A stretch of DNA of 64,000 nt from Lepus europaeus (lineage: Eukaryota; Chordata; Mammalia; Lagomorpha; Leporidae), in the NCBI RefSeq assembly GCF_033115175.1, contig NC_084850.1, positions 13,981,218 through 14,045,217 of the forward strand, written 5' to 3'. Position 1 is the first letter of the stretch, and each line of letters starts with the position of its first letter. Below, piece after piece: positions 33,870 to 44,924 of the stretch. A program made the translations under genes and the position numbers. Below the pieces are notes generated by a model, which saw only the letters and a list, made by a program, of their open reading frames with translations, searched no databases and was not told where the DNA came from.

Positions 33870-34180
33870 AGGGAGCCAGTGCTGTGGTGTGGTAGGCTAA
33901 GCCTCCACCTGCGGTGCCAGCATTCCATATGGACACAGGTTCCTGTCTCAGCTGCTCCTCTTCTTATCCAGCTCTCTGCTTATAGCTCAAGTGTTTGGGC
34001 CCCTGAACCTACGTAGGAGACACAGGGGAAGCTCCTTGTTCCTGGCCTTATGTCAGCTCAGCTCCAGTTGTTGCGACCATTTAAGGAATGTACCAGTAGA
34101 TGGAGGACCTTTCTCTGTCTCTTCCTTTCTCTGTCTGCAAATCTACCTCTCAAGTAAATGAATAAAATCTTTTTAAAAAG
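33870..34180 (+). mobile_element. CSINE with internal deletion
   Basis: GGGAGCCAGTGCTGTGGTGTG to CAAGTAAATGAATAAAATC. The central block GGCCTGGGAAAGCAG...GATGGCC is missing around 33980-33985. Confidence 0.88.
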
Positions 34181-34182
34181 GT

Positions 34183-35039
34183 AGCTGATTGATCACATAT
34201 TACAACAGCATAAAGGTAGAGAGCCCAATTTCAACTGATACTGTAGCTTTCTTAAAAGATACTTTAAATACACCTAAACTTGAGATTTTAAATTCTTGCT
34301 AAAATCCAATTCAGGTAATTGTTCAGGGTAAAAGGATGAGGAAAGGTTCTTGAATATACTGATTGCAGTGGTTCCCAATTTGGACTCATTCCTTGCCTGA
34401 TAGTGTTGTTGACTCATTTTAATCAATTCTGGTAACCAGAAGATCAAAAAAACAGCAAAAAAAAACCAATATTCTTGGCAAATGAATTTTGCCAAAAATC
34501 AAAATGAGTTTATGTCCATCAATGGAAATATGACTTTCCTAATTCCATTTACTTTTCTTGAACAAAAGTCAGCCTAAATGTCAACATGAAAGGAAAATTA
34601 TTTTTACAAACATCTGATTTTACCATGCTTTTAATTACAGTACACAATTTCTCTCTGAAGTAATTATATGATAGAGAAATAATAGTGACATGTAATTCAA
34701 GAATCTTATCGTGAAACAAGACTATTGGAGTACTATCTATGAATGAGTTTCCAGTTTAATACATCCGGTTGTCTTTTCCTATCTCACTATGCAAATCTTT
34801 TTACTGGAGCTGCAATGCCTGTAATTTGATCTAATCAAATTGAGATGCAAATTGCAGTTATACCCCCACATTTATTGGGAATAAGAATCAAAAAAAAATA
34901 GATGAAAAAGCAATTACTGCAAAAGTCCCAAGATGCCAACAAGCATGACATGTTTGAGGAAAAAAAAAATACAATATAACCAGAGAAGAGTAGGTAGAGG
35001 AATGAAGATAAGCCAAACAAGGCCCACAGATACAAAGAT
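34183..35039. other. No recognised feature
   Basis: AT-rich, nothing recognised. Confidence 0.5.
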
Positions 35040-35128
35040 CCTACAAGGCCCTCCAGGCAATGGTGACGACTGCAGGTTTTGTTCTAAGGGCAACAGAAAG
35101 TGGTGAGTAGTTTTTGCAAAGAATAACA
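35040..35128 (+). mobile_element. Ancient interspersed repeat, left part, split by L1
   Basis: CAAGGCCCTCCAGGCAATGG, GGTTTTGTTCTAAGGGCAA and AGAATAACATAATCTGGC resemble an old mammalian repeat whose name I cannot give. The sequence expected next (AAAAGGATCATTCTGTCTGC) is found at 42155 on the other side of the L1, so this is the interrupted target. Confidence 0.5.
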
Positions 35129-36465
35129 TAATCTGGCCATCTTCTTTTTTTTTTCATTTTCAATTCCCTTTATATACAGAAGATCAGTTTAGTATATATT
35201 AAGTAAAGATTTCAACAGTTAGCCACCACATAGCAACACAAAGTGAAAAAAAATACTGTTGGAGTACTAGTTATAGCATTAAATAACAGTGTACAACACA
35301 TTAAAGAAAGAGATCAAAAATAATATTTTTTTAAAAAATTAATTAATTTTCTATGCAATTTCCAATTTAAAACCAGGTTTTTTTTTTCATTTCCAATTAT
35401 CTTTATATACAGAAGATCGATTCTGTATATAATTAGTAAAGATTTCATCAGTTTGCACCCACACAGCAACACATTGTGTTTCTATGTTTCAGTACTAGTT
35501 AGTACCAGTTATAGCATCACTGCACATTAGACAACACATTAAGGACAGATCCCACAAGAGATGTAAGTACACAGTGACTCCTGTTGCTGACTTAACAATT
35601 TGACACTCCTGTTCATGGCGTCAGTAATCTCCCTAGGCTCTAGTCATGAGTTCCCAAGGGTATGGAAGCCTTTAGAGTTTGCTGACTTTGATCTTATTCC
35701 GATAGGGTCATAGTCAAAGTGGAAGTTCTCTCCTCCCTTCAGAGAAAGGTACCTCCTTCTTTGATGGCCGCGTTCTTTCCACTGGGATCTCACTCACAGA
35801 GATCTTTCATTTAGGTCTTCTTTTTTTTTCTTTTCCATGGTATCTTGGCTTTCCATGCCTACAATACTCCCATGGGCTCTTCAGCCAGATCCGAATGCCT
35901 TAAGGGCTGATTCTGAGGCCAGAGTGCTGTTTAGGACATCTGCCATTCTATGAGTCTGCTGTGTATCCCACTTCCCATGTTGGATCATTCTCTCCCTTTT
36001 TGATTCTATCAATTAGTATTAGCAGACACTTGTCTTGTTTGTGTGATCCCTTTGACTCTTAGACCTATCAGAGCCATCAATTGTGAGCTGAAATTGATCA
36101 CTTGGACTAGTGAGATGGCATTGGTACATGCCACCTTGATGGGATTGTGTAGGAATCCCCTGGCACATTTCTAACTCCACCATTTGGGGCAAGATTGAGC
36201 ATGTCTCAAATTGTACATCTCCTCCCTCTCTTTTTCAACTCTTATATTTAACAGGGATCACTTTTCAGTTAAAATTTAAACACCTAAGAATAATTGTAGG
36301 TGAATTACAGAGTTCAACCACTAGTACTAGAAAAACAACAACAACAACAACAAATACTAAAAAGCATAAAGTATTACATTGTACATCTAGAGTCAGGACA
36401 AGAGCTGATCAGGTCATTGTTTCTTATAGTGTCCATTTCAATTCAACAGATTTCCCCTTTGGTGC

Positions 36466-39400
36466 TCAGTTGTCGCCGATCAGGGAAAACAAATGAAATT
36501 TGTCTCTTTGGGACTGGCTTAATTCACTCAGCATGATGTTTTCCAGATTCCTCCATCTTGTTGCCAATGACCGGGTTTCATTGTTTCTTACTGCTGTATA
36601 GTATTCTATGGAGTACATGTCCCATAATTTCTTTATCCAGTCTACTGTTGATGGGCTTAGCTATTGTGAATTGAGCTGCAATGAACATTAATGTGCAGAT
36701 GGCATTTTTGTTTGCTGAATTAATTTCCTTTGGGTAAATTCCAAGGAGTGGGATGGTTGGGTTGTATGGTAGGGTTATGTTCAGGTTTCTGAGGAATCTC
36801 CAGACTGACTTCCATAGTGGCTTAACCAGTTTGCATTCCCACCAACAGTGGGTTAGTGTCCCTTTTACCCCACATCCTCTCCAGCATATGTTATTGGTAG
36901 ATTTCTGAATGTGAGCCATTCTCACTGGGGTGAGGTGAAACCTCATTGTGGTTTTGATTTGCATTTCTCTGATTGCTAGTGACCTTGAACATTTTTTCAT
37001 GTGTCTGTTGGCTGTTTGGATTTCCTCTTTGGAAAAATGTCTATTGAGGTCCTTGGCCCATCTCTTAAGTGGGTTATTTGTTTTGTTGTGGATTTTCTTG
37101 ATTTCTTTGTAGATTCTGGTTATCAATCCTTTATCTGTAGTATAGTTTGCAAATATTTTTTCCCATTCTTTCGGTTGCCTCTTCACTTTCCTGACTGTTT
37201 CTTTTGAAGTACAGAAACTTCTCAATTTGATGCAATCCCAAATGTTAATTTTGGTTTTGACTGCCTGTGCTCCTGGGGTCTTTTCCAAGAAGTCTTTGCC
37301 TGTACCTATATCTTGCAGGGTTTCTCAAATGCTCTCTAACAATTTGATGGCTTTGGGTCGTAGATTTAAGTCTTTAATCCATTTTGAGTGAATTTTTGTG
37401 TAAGGTGAAAGGTAGGGGTCTTGCTTCAGGCTTCTGCACATGGAAATCCAATTTCCCAGCACCATTTATTGAATAGGCTGTCCTTGTTCCAGGGATTAGT
37501 TTTGGATCTTTGATCAAATATAAGTTGGCTGTAGATGTTTGGATTGATTTCTGGTGTTTCTATCCTGTTCCTTTGGTCCATCCATCTGTTTCTGTACCAG
37601 TACCATGCTGGTTTGATAACAACTGCCCTGTAGTATGTCCTGAAATCTGGTATTGTGATGCCTCTGGGTTTGTTTTTGTTGTACAAGATTGCTTTGGCTA
37701 TTCGAGGTCTCCTGTGTCTCCATATGAATTTCAGCATTATTTTTTCCAGATCTGAGAAGAAAGTCTTTGGTATCTTGATTGGTATTGCATTGAATGTATA
37801 AATTGCTTTTGGGAGAATAGACATTTTGATGATGTTGATTCTTCCAATCCATGAGCATGGAAGATTTCTCCATTTTTTGGTATCCTCTTCTATTTCTTTC
37901 TTTAAGGTTTTGTAGTTTTCATCGTAGAGATCTTTAATGCCCTTGGTTAAGTTTATTCCAAGGTATTTGATTGTTTTTGTAGCTATTGTGAATGGGATTG
38001 ATCTTAGAAGTTCTTCCTCAGCCGTGGCATTGCCTGTGTATACAAAGGCTGTTGATTTTTGTGCATTGATTTTATATCCTGCTACTTTGCCAAACTCTTC
38101 GATGAGTTCCAGCAGTCTCTTAGTAGAATTCTTTGGGTCCCCTAAATTAAGAATCATATCATCTGCAAAGAGAGATAGTTTGAGTTCTTCCTTTCCAATT
38201 TGTATCCCTTTAATTTCTTTTTCTTGCCTAATAGCTCTGGCTAAAACTTCCAGAACTCTATTGAATAGCAGTGGTGAGAGTGGGCATCCCTGTCTGGTAC
38301 CAGATCTCAGCGGAAATGCTTCCCACTTTCCCCCATTCAATAGGATGTTGGCCGTGGGTTTTTTATAAATTGCTTTGATTGTATTGAGGAATGTTCCTTC
38401 CATACCCAGTTTGCTTAGAGTTTTCATCATGAAAGGGTGTTGTATTTTATCAAATGCTTTCTCTGCGTCTATTGAGAGAATCATTTGGTTTTTCTTCTGT
38501 AGTCTTTTAATGTGGTGTATCATGTTGATTGTTTTGTGAACATTGAACCATCCCTGCATACCAGGGATAAATCCCACTTGGTCTGGGTGGATGATCTTTC
38601 TGATGTGTTGTTGCATTCTATTGGCCAGAATTTTATTGAGGATTTTTGCATCTATGTTCATCAGGGATATTGGTCTGTAATTCTCTTTCAATGCTGCATC
38701 TTTTTCCGGCTTAGGAATTAAGGTGATGCTGGCTTCATAGAAAGAATTTGGGAGGATTACCTCTTTTTTGATTGTTTTGAATAGTTTGAGAAGAATTAGA
38801 GTTAGTTCTTCTCTAAATGTCTGGTACAACTCAGCAGTGAATCCATCTGGTCCTGGGCTTTTCTTTGTTGGGTGGGCCTTTATTACTGTTTCAATTTCTG
38901 TGTCAGTTATGGGTCTGTTTAGATTTTCTGTGCCTTCCTGGCTCAATTTAGGTAGGTTGTATGTGTCCAAGAATCTGTCCATTTCTGATAGATTTCCCTG
39001 TTTGCTGGCATACAAGTCCTTGTAGTAATTTCTGATGATTCTTTTTATTTCTGTGGTGTCTGTTGTTACGTTTCCCTTTTCATCTCTGATCCTATTGATT
39101 TGGGTCTTTTCTCTTCTTTTTTTAGTTAGTTGGGCCAATGGGGTGTCAATTTTGTTTATTTTTTCAAAAAACCAGCTCCTGGTTTGGCTGATTTTTTGTA
39201 ATGTTTTTTTTTGGATTCAATCCTGTTGATTTCTTCTTTGATTTTAATTATTTCTCTTCTCCTACTGTGTTTGGGTTTGGTTTGCTGCAGATTTTCTAGA
39301 TCCGTGAGATGACTTGAAAGCTCATCTATTTGGTGCCTTTCCAATTTCTTGATGTAGGCACCTATTGCTATAAACTTTCCTCTTAACAGTAGTTTGGTTG

Positions 39401-40267
39401 TATCCCATAGGTTTTGGTATGTTGTGCTTTTATCCTCATTTACTTCCAGAAAATTTTTGATTTCTCTTTTAATTTCTTCTATGACCCATTGTTCATTCAG
39501 GAGCATGTTGTTCAATCTCCATGTGTTTGCACGTGCTCTAGGGATTCCCGAGTTGCTAATTTCCAATTTCATTCCTTTGTGGTCTGAGAAGCTGCATGGT
39601 ATGATTCTAATTCTCTTGAATTTGCTGAGACTTGCTTTATGGCTTAGTATGTGGTCAGCCCTAGAGAAGGTTCCATGTACTGCTGAGAAGAATGTAAAGT
39701 CCTTAGATGTAGGATGAAATGTTCTGTAGATATCTGTTAGATCCATTTGGGCTATAGTGTCATCTAAATCTGCTGTCTCCTTGTTGATCTTCTGTCCTGA
39801 TGATCTGTCTATCTCTGAGAGTGGAGTATTGACGTCCCCCAGTACTATTGTATTGGGGTCTAAGTCTCCCTTTAAGTCCCTTAACAAGTCTTTTAAATAA
39901 GCTGGTGCCCTGTAATTAGGTGCATATACATTAATAATCGTTATATCTTCCTGTTGAATGGATCCCTTAATCATTAAATAGTGCCCCTCTTTGTCTCTCC
40001 TAACATTTTTGTGGCAAAGTTTATGTTGTCCGATATTAAGATGGCTACGCCCGCTCTTTTTTCATTTCAGTTGGCATGGTATATCTTTTTCCAGCCTTTC
40101 ACTTTCAGTCTGTATGCATCATTGTTGGAAAGATGAGTTTCTTATAAGCAGCAAAAAGATGGGTTTTGTTCCTTAACCCAAACAGCCAGTCAGTGTCTTT
40201 TAACTGGACAGTTCAGGCTATTAACATTCAATGTGACTAATGAGAAGGAGTAACTTTGCCCTGTCAT
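36466..40267 (-). pseudogene. LINE-1 ORF2 (endonuclease / reverse transcriptase), broken
   Basis: ORF2p nicks target DNA and reverse-transcribes L1 RNA. The inferred ATG is at 40267-40265 and the natural stop follows [18 protein letters not shown] sequence at 36466-36468, giving about 1,267 codons, the usual size. Order: endonuclease (TLNVNSLN, ETHLSNN, then GSIQQEDITIINVYAPN), reverse transcriptase ([17 protein letters not shown]; catalytic FADD at 324-327 of the 39138-37426 frame), cysteine-containing C-terminus. Damage: in-frame stops at 40190-40192, 40142-40144, 40067-40069 and 37325-37327; frameshifts near 40010, in the T run at 39204-39212, and near 37452; and a 20-bp deletion near 36656. 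The three long open stretches are 39974-39156, 39138-37426 and 37288-36578. Confidence 0.95.
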
Positions 40268-40335
40268 TTGTCAAAGATATTTTCTAATACATGGTTTGAG
40301 ATTCCTGTGATCTTTTGCTGTGAGGTTTCCTTCCT

Positions 40336-41319
40336 TTACCTTCTTTCATATTGGTGACCGTGTTTCTGTGTTTCTGTGTGTAACACATCTTTAAGCATCT
40401 TTTGCAGGGCTGGACGAGTGGCGACAAATTCTTTCAATTTCTATTTGCTGTGAAAGGTCTTTATTTCACCTTCATTCACAAATGAGAGCTTTGCAGGATA
40501 TAATATTCTGGGTTGGCAGTTTTTCTCTCTTAGTACCTGGGCTACATCTCGCCATTCTCTCCTGGCTTGTAGGGTTTCTGAAGACAAGTCAGCTGTGAGT
40601 CTAATTGGAGATCGTCTGAGAGTAATCTGGCGTTTCTCTCTTGCACCTTTTATGATCTTTTCTTTGTGTTTCACTGTGGTGAGTTTGATTACGACGTGTC
40701 GTGGTGAGGATCTCTTTTGATCATATTTATTAGGGGTTCTATGAGCTTCCTGTACTAGGATGTCTCTGTCCTCCAAACCTGGGAAATTTTCTGCTAGTAT
40801 CTCACTAAAAAGGCCTTCTAATCCTTTCTCCCTCTCCATGCCTTCAGGAACTCCTAGAACCTGAATGTTGGGTTTTTTAATAGTATCCTGTAGATTCCTG
40901 ACAGTATTTTTTAGATTTCTGATTTCTTCTTCTTTTCTTTGATTTGACTGTTTCCTTTCCTGTTCTCTGTCTTCTAATTCCAATATTCTATCTTCTGCTT
41001 CACCCATTCTGTTTATAAGGCTGTCTAATGTGTTTATCATTTGATCTATTGAGTTCTTCATTTCATTATGGTTTCTTCTCACTATCACAGTTTCATGTTC
41101 TACTAGTTGTTTCATTTCATTTTGATTCCTCCTTAATGTTTCATTTTCACGAGAGAGATTTTCTATCTTGTCCATTAAGGATTTCTGTAGTTCAAGAATT
41201 TGTTTTTTAAAACTTCTTAATGTTCTTATCAATTTTTTGAGATCTGCTTCTTGCATTTCCTCTATCTCTTCATCTTCATTATCTTGAATTGGGGTGTCTT
41301 GTTCATTTGGGGGCATCAT
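40336..41319 (-). pseudogene. LINE-1 ORF1 (ORF1p RNA-binding protein), premature stop
   Basis: ORF1p is the trimeric nucleic-acid chaperone that packages L1 RNA. The start is ATG-ATG at 41319. The open frame gives 292 residues to a TAG at 40441-40443. The same frame continues, without other stops, to a TAA at 40336-40338, so the intact protein would be about 327 residues. The TAG is probably a C-to-T change of a CAG codon. Regions: acidic start (1-25), coiled coil (about 25-145), RRM-like domain (about 148-232, VLGVPEGMEREKGLEG), and C-terminal domain with RLTADLSSETLQARREW (239-255), which loses its last 35 residues. A repeated NEMK heptad word (67-70, 85-88) lies in the coiled coil. Confidence 0.93.
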
Positions 41320-42137
41320 AGTGTCTTCCTTGATCTTGTTACCTCAGTTTCTACATTTGTTGTTTGGCATGTTGGAGATAATTTATGGGTTTTTTTTGCT
41401 GTGGTGTTTTTTTCTCGTTATACTATTCCTCTACGTGGGCTGTCTGCTTTGATGGATCCTTAGAGCTGTGATGGGAGTGGCCAGAGTGCTCGGCTTGATT
41501 CTTCAGGTTTAAGGCTGTGCAAAAAGTGACTCACCCAGATTGTTCTCTCCCTTGCTCCTTGCTCGATCTCTCTCTCTCTCTCTCTTTTTTTTTTTTTTGA
41601 CTCAGTTTCGAATTAATTCCGCACAGATGAGTGGAATTGAGGGTAGTTGAAATCTGGCCTCTGTGAGTATTCGTTTGATCTACCCCTGGGACCACACAAA
41701 GAGTTTATGCAGCCCTCGATGTGTTCTCAAGTTTCGTCACAGTCCCAAGGTTCCTGAGTTTGTGTACTCGGTGAGTTCGCTTCCTCCCCCCCACCTCTGA
41801 TTTTCACAGTCGCAGATAGTAAGCTTCACCTGTTTTCACTAGATTCTAACCTCCTGTTATTCTCCCGACCAGAGTCAAGTTTTTCTGCCTGGCTACTCAA
41901 GGTTGCCGCTTTACATATATAAAATGGCGCCTGCTCTTTGTTTTCCTCCGCTTTGTCAGGTGAGTGGAGAGAGAGGCTAGTGTCCGTGCTGGTTCCCCTG
42001 ATTTATTTGTGTTTTTTTTTTTCTCTCCTCCAGTCAGCCTGGTGATCTTTGCCCAGTGGGGCCTCAGGCCTCTGCCTTCCCCACCAATGTCTCGGGTTTC
42101 TGAGGTTTTTGTCTTACCTCCCGTTCCCGCGCTGGCG
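41320..42137 (-). promoter_or_regulatory. LINE-1 5'UTR with internal promoter region
   Basis: About 818 bp upstream of ORF1 on the minus strand, moderately CG-rich at its outer end (CCCGCGCTGGCG complement). It contains a (CT)n/poly-T run (41567-41599) and, near 41920-41932, AAAATGGCGCC, which resembles a YY1 site. L1 5'UTRs normally hold an internal RNA polymerase II promoter. Activity here is unknown. Confidence 0.7.
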
Positions 42138-42154
42138 TAATCTGGCCAACTTCT

Positions 42155-42570
42155 AAAAGGATCATTCTGTCTGCTTTGTGGCAAATTGACTGAAAAGCAT
42201 CATGAGAAAAAGCTGTGATCAATTCAGAGATTATTACAAGAGAGTAGGAAAGCAATGATGACTATGATGGATATTTAAACTATATTAGTAATACAGAGTA
42301 CAGTAAGAAGTTGGATTCAGGAAATATTTTCTAGGTAGTGCCTAGTGGACTTGCTGATGGATTGTATATAGGGAGTGAGAATTCTAGAAGAAACGAATGA
42401 TTACTTCTGGTGTAGAACTTGAAGGAAGACCTAAGGGTGAATGGACCCATAAAGGAAATTGCTGTAGAACTGTTTGGGTATCAGCTGTTTACAATATTTT
42501 ATATTTTATATGCCAATTGGACATCAATGTAGAGATATTGATTGAGCAGTTTCATATAGCAGCCCAAAGC
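42155..42570 (+). mobile_element. Ancient interspersed repeat, right part, resumes after L1
   Basis: AAAAGGATCATTCTGTCTGC, then AGTGCCTAGTGGACTTGCTG and ATTGGACATCAATGTAGAGA, continue the old repeat of 35040-35128. Continuity across the L1 supports the insertion boundaries. Confidence 0.45.
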
Positions 42571-42639
42571 TGAAGGGAGAGGTTGTACCTGGGGTATGTG
42601 TAGTGCTTCAGAACAGATTGTTATTGCAGTCATTCTCAC

Positions 42640-43690
42640 CATCTACCTACAAGTGAGCCCAGTGACTAGCAGGGAGAAGGCCACATCTAGACATAAGTAG
42701 AGGCTACAGTGACTCTCCAGCACATGACAGGAGATTTTAGCAAAGGATACATTCATGTTCCCCACTGCATTTGAATCTGGCTGGGAGGGTTGACAGGGAG
42801 CTGGGTGCCCACTTAGGAGTGTGAGGTGCCCCCCTTCCTCTCAGCCGACCATGGGCTCTGGGACTCAAACTGCTAAGGAGGAACACCTATAGGCAGCTGG
42901 CTCTGGAAATGGCTCTGCTCTCTCCAGTATGGGAAAGGCTCTCAGGGCAGAGAGGGGATCCTCTGCACACTTTGAATGTGAGAGCCTTGTGCACTGTGAC
43001 TGTGGGGATACTTTGCACAATAGGATGTGGGGTGTTCTGGGTTTCTGGGCAATCACTGTGTCTGGTGTCAGAGGCTCAGAGCTCCCTGACTGCTAGGAGT
43101 GGATCATTGCAAAGAGTACCATGCTTAAATTAAGAACTGCATAGATCCTTTGTGTGGTTCATGCAGCAGTGTTGGTGAGGGTTGTACCCACTGTGGGCTA
43201 ACTCCAGGCATTGATCATCTTGGAAGAGAGGCAATGAGGTTGTGATTATGCCAACATATGTGATAATACTCTCACCCATGCTTGAAAATATAGGAGATCT
43301 ACCAGGCCCAACCTGAATGTTACACTGAATTCTCACCCCACCCTGGGGGACTGGCTAGCTAAGCCACAGAGGCATAGCTGGGAGGTTAAAAAAAAAGTAG
43401 TGGCAAAAACCGAAGAGTATTTCTACAAATGCTTAAAAATAAATGCAGAAATACAAGAAACAGAATATGGAAGACAACATGACTCCCCCAAAGGTAAACA
43501 ATAATATATCAATATTAGAATTTGAAGATGAAGAGATTATTGAAATGCTTGATAAGGAATTCAAAAGAATGATCACAGGATTCCTCAGAAGCAATAACAA
43601 AGAAATTCACGAGTTAAAGAAATTCATGCATGACATAGAGGAAAAGTTTTCCAAGTGAGATTGAGAATTTGAAGAGAAATCGAATGGAGG
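42640..43690 (+). mobile_element. Older LINE-1, first 5'UTR/ORF1-start unit
   Basis: GC-richer sequence with TGACTGTGGGGATACTTTG, GAGGCTCAGAGCTCCCTGAC and AGATCCTTTGTGTGG leads into AAATGCAGAAATACAAGAAAC and an ORF1 start. The same layout is repeated, diverged, at 43690-44920. Confidence 0.65.
43443..43658 (+). pseudogene. LINE-1 ORF1 N-terminal fragment
   Basis: The 71-codon frame includes FEDEEIIEMLDKEFKRMI, which parallels the acidic start and KKLIRTL helix of the L1 ORF1 at 41319. It stops after HDIEEKFSK. The rest of ORF1 is missing here. Confidence 0.7.
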
Positions 43691-44920
43691 TGGAGGGATT
43701 AAGACCACAGAGTAGGGAGGAAGCTTACTGCTCTAGTCTAGGAGAAGATAGGTTAAGAAAAGTGGAGAGTGCAGTCTCAAGGAAATGTTAAGGAGAAAAT
43801 TGCAAAGGAAACTCCATGAAAATTAGAGGGACACAGTGGACCTACATGGAGGATGTGGGTACACACATCAGGACCCCAGCAGCTGAGAGATTCTGCACCA
43901 GCTTTGGTTAGTGAAATGAGACTAGACTGCAGCAGCAGCCCAAGCCACTGGCCATAAAGCTTCAGGAAAAGCATAGAAGGAATCTGGCTTGGAGCCCTGT
44001 GGGGGATAGTGTACCTGAAAAACTAGTGGAGAAAAAAATGGGGGGGCACATTTCTCTCTCCCCAGTCACCCTGCAATGGCATCCTGTAACAAGCTAATAG
44101 GCTGAGTGCTCATAACTGTGGGAGGCTTGGATGCTGGGACTGTGAAAACACTGAGGCTGTGTTGGGAAGGCTCAGGATGTGGCTTGAATTTGGGGCAGTC
44201 ACTATGGGAGACTCCAGATGCTCAGGGCTCCCTGGTTCCCTGGTGAGGGACATTTCTTTGGAATCTGCTTATACTGAGGACTTCACAGATCCTTTGTGTG
44301 GGCCTTGTGGAAGCCGGGATGGATATTACACTCACTGGGGCCAGCACACAGGCACTGGTGTTCTTTGAGGAGAGAAAATGAGCTGAGTCTATGTAAACAG
44401 AGCAGAACAAACAAACCTCCCCTCTGATTTAAAAAAAGTTACCATGCCCAACCTGGGTGACACCTCAGCACTCCCTTCACCCTGGAGCACTGAACAGAGC
44501 TCTCTGGCCACACCCTCCACATGCCTTTAGTTATTCACTGAAATCAGACACTCCACTAATCTGTACATAGTACAAAGATAAAAGCTGCCACAGAAAAAAT
44601 TCAAAGAAATCAACGAGTATCCCCACAAATGCCAAATAATAAACAGACCAATTCAAGAAACAAGAATAAGGAATACAACATGAGGCCCCCAAAAGAATAA
44701 CACACTTCAATACTAGATTGTGAAAAACAGATCAAAGAAATGCCAGGAATGGAATTCAAAAAATTGATGGTAGGATTACTTAAAAGTAATTAAAAGCAAA
44801 TGTGCAAACTGAAGAAATCCATACATGACATGAAAGAAAATTTCTCCCACAAAACTGAAGTCTTTAAGAGAGAGCAAAATGAAAATAGATCTCAGTGGAA
44901 ATAAGAATAGATTTCCTCAA
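43690..44920 (+). mobile_element. Older LINE-1, second 5'UTR/ORF1-start unit
   Basis: It repeats the words of the first unit: GATGCTCAGGGCTCCCTGG, ACAGATCCTTTGTGTGGG, then CAATTCAAGAAACAAGAATAAGG and an ORF1 start with AAAAATTGATGGTAGGATTAC. It ends in ORF1 coiled-coil sequence near GAGAGAGCAAAATGAAAATAG, where an internal deletion joins it to ORF2. Confidence 0.65.
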
Positions 44921-44924
44921 TCTA

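Larger units (their letters stand above)
35146..42137 (-). mobile_element. Near full-length LINE-1 (lagomorph L1)
   Basis: This 6,992-bp minus-strand L1 contains, in its own 5'-3' order, an ~818-bp 5'UTR (42137-41320), ORF1, a 68-bp spacer, ORF2 and a two-module 3'UTR. It ends in AATTGAAAATG-A(n) without the terminal purine tract. Target duplications TAATCTGGCCATCTTCT (35129-35145) and TAATCTGGCCAACTTCT (42138-42154) match at 16 of 17 bases. Both ORFs carry inactivating changes, so it is not autonomous. Confidence 0.95.

Noticed and set aside
37510..39717. Several plus-strand frames of 64-143 codons
   Set aside because: They are antisense shadows of L1 ORF2.
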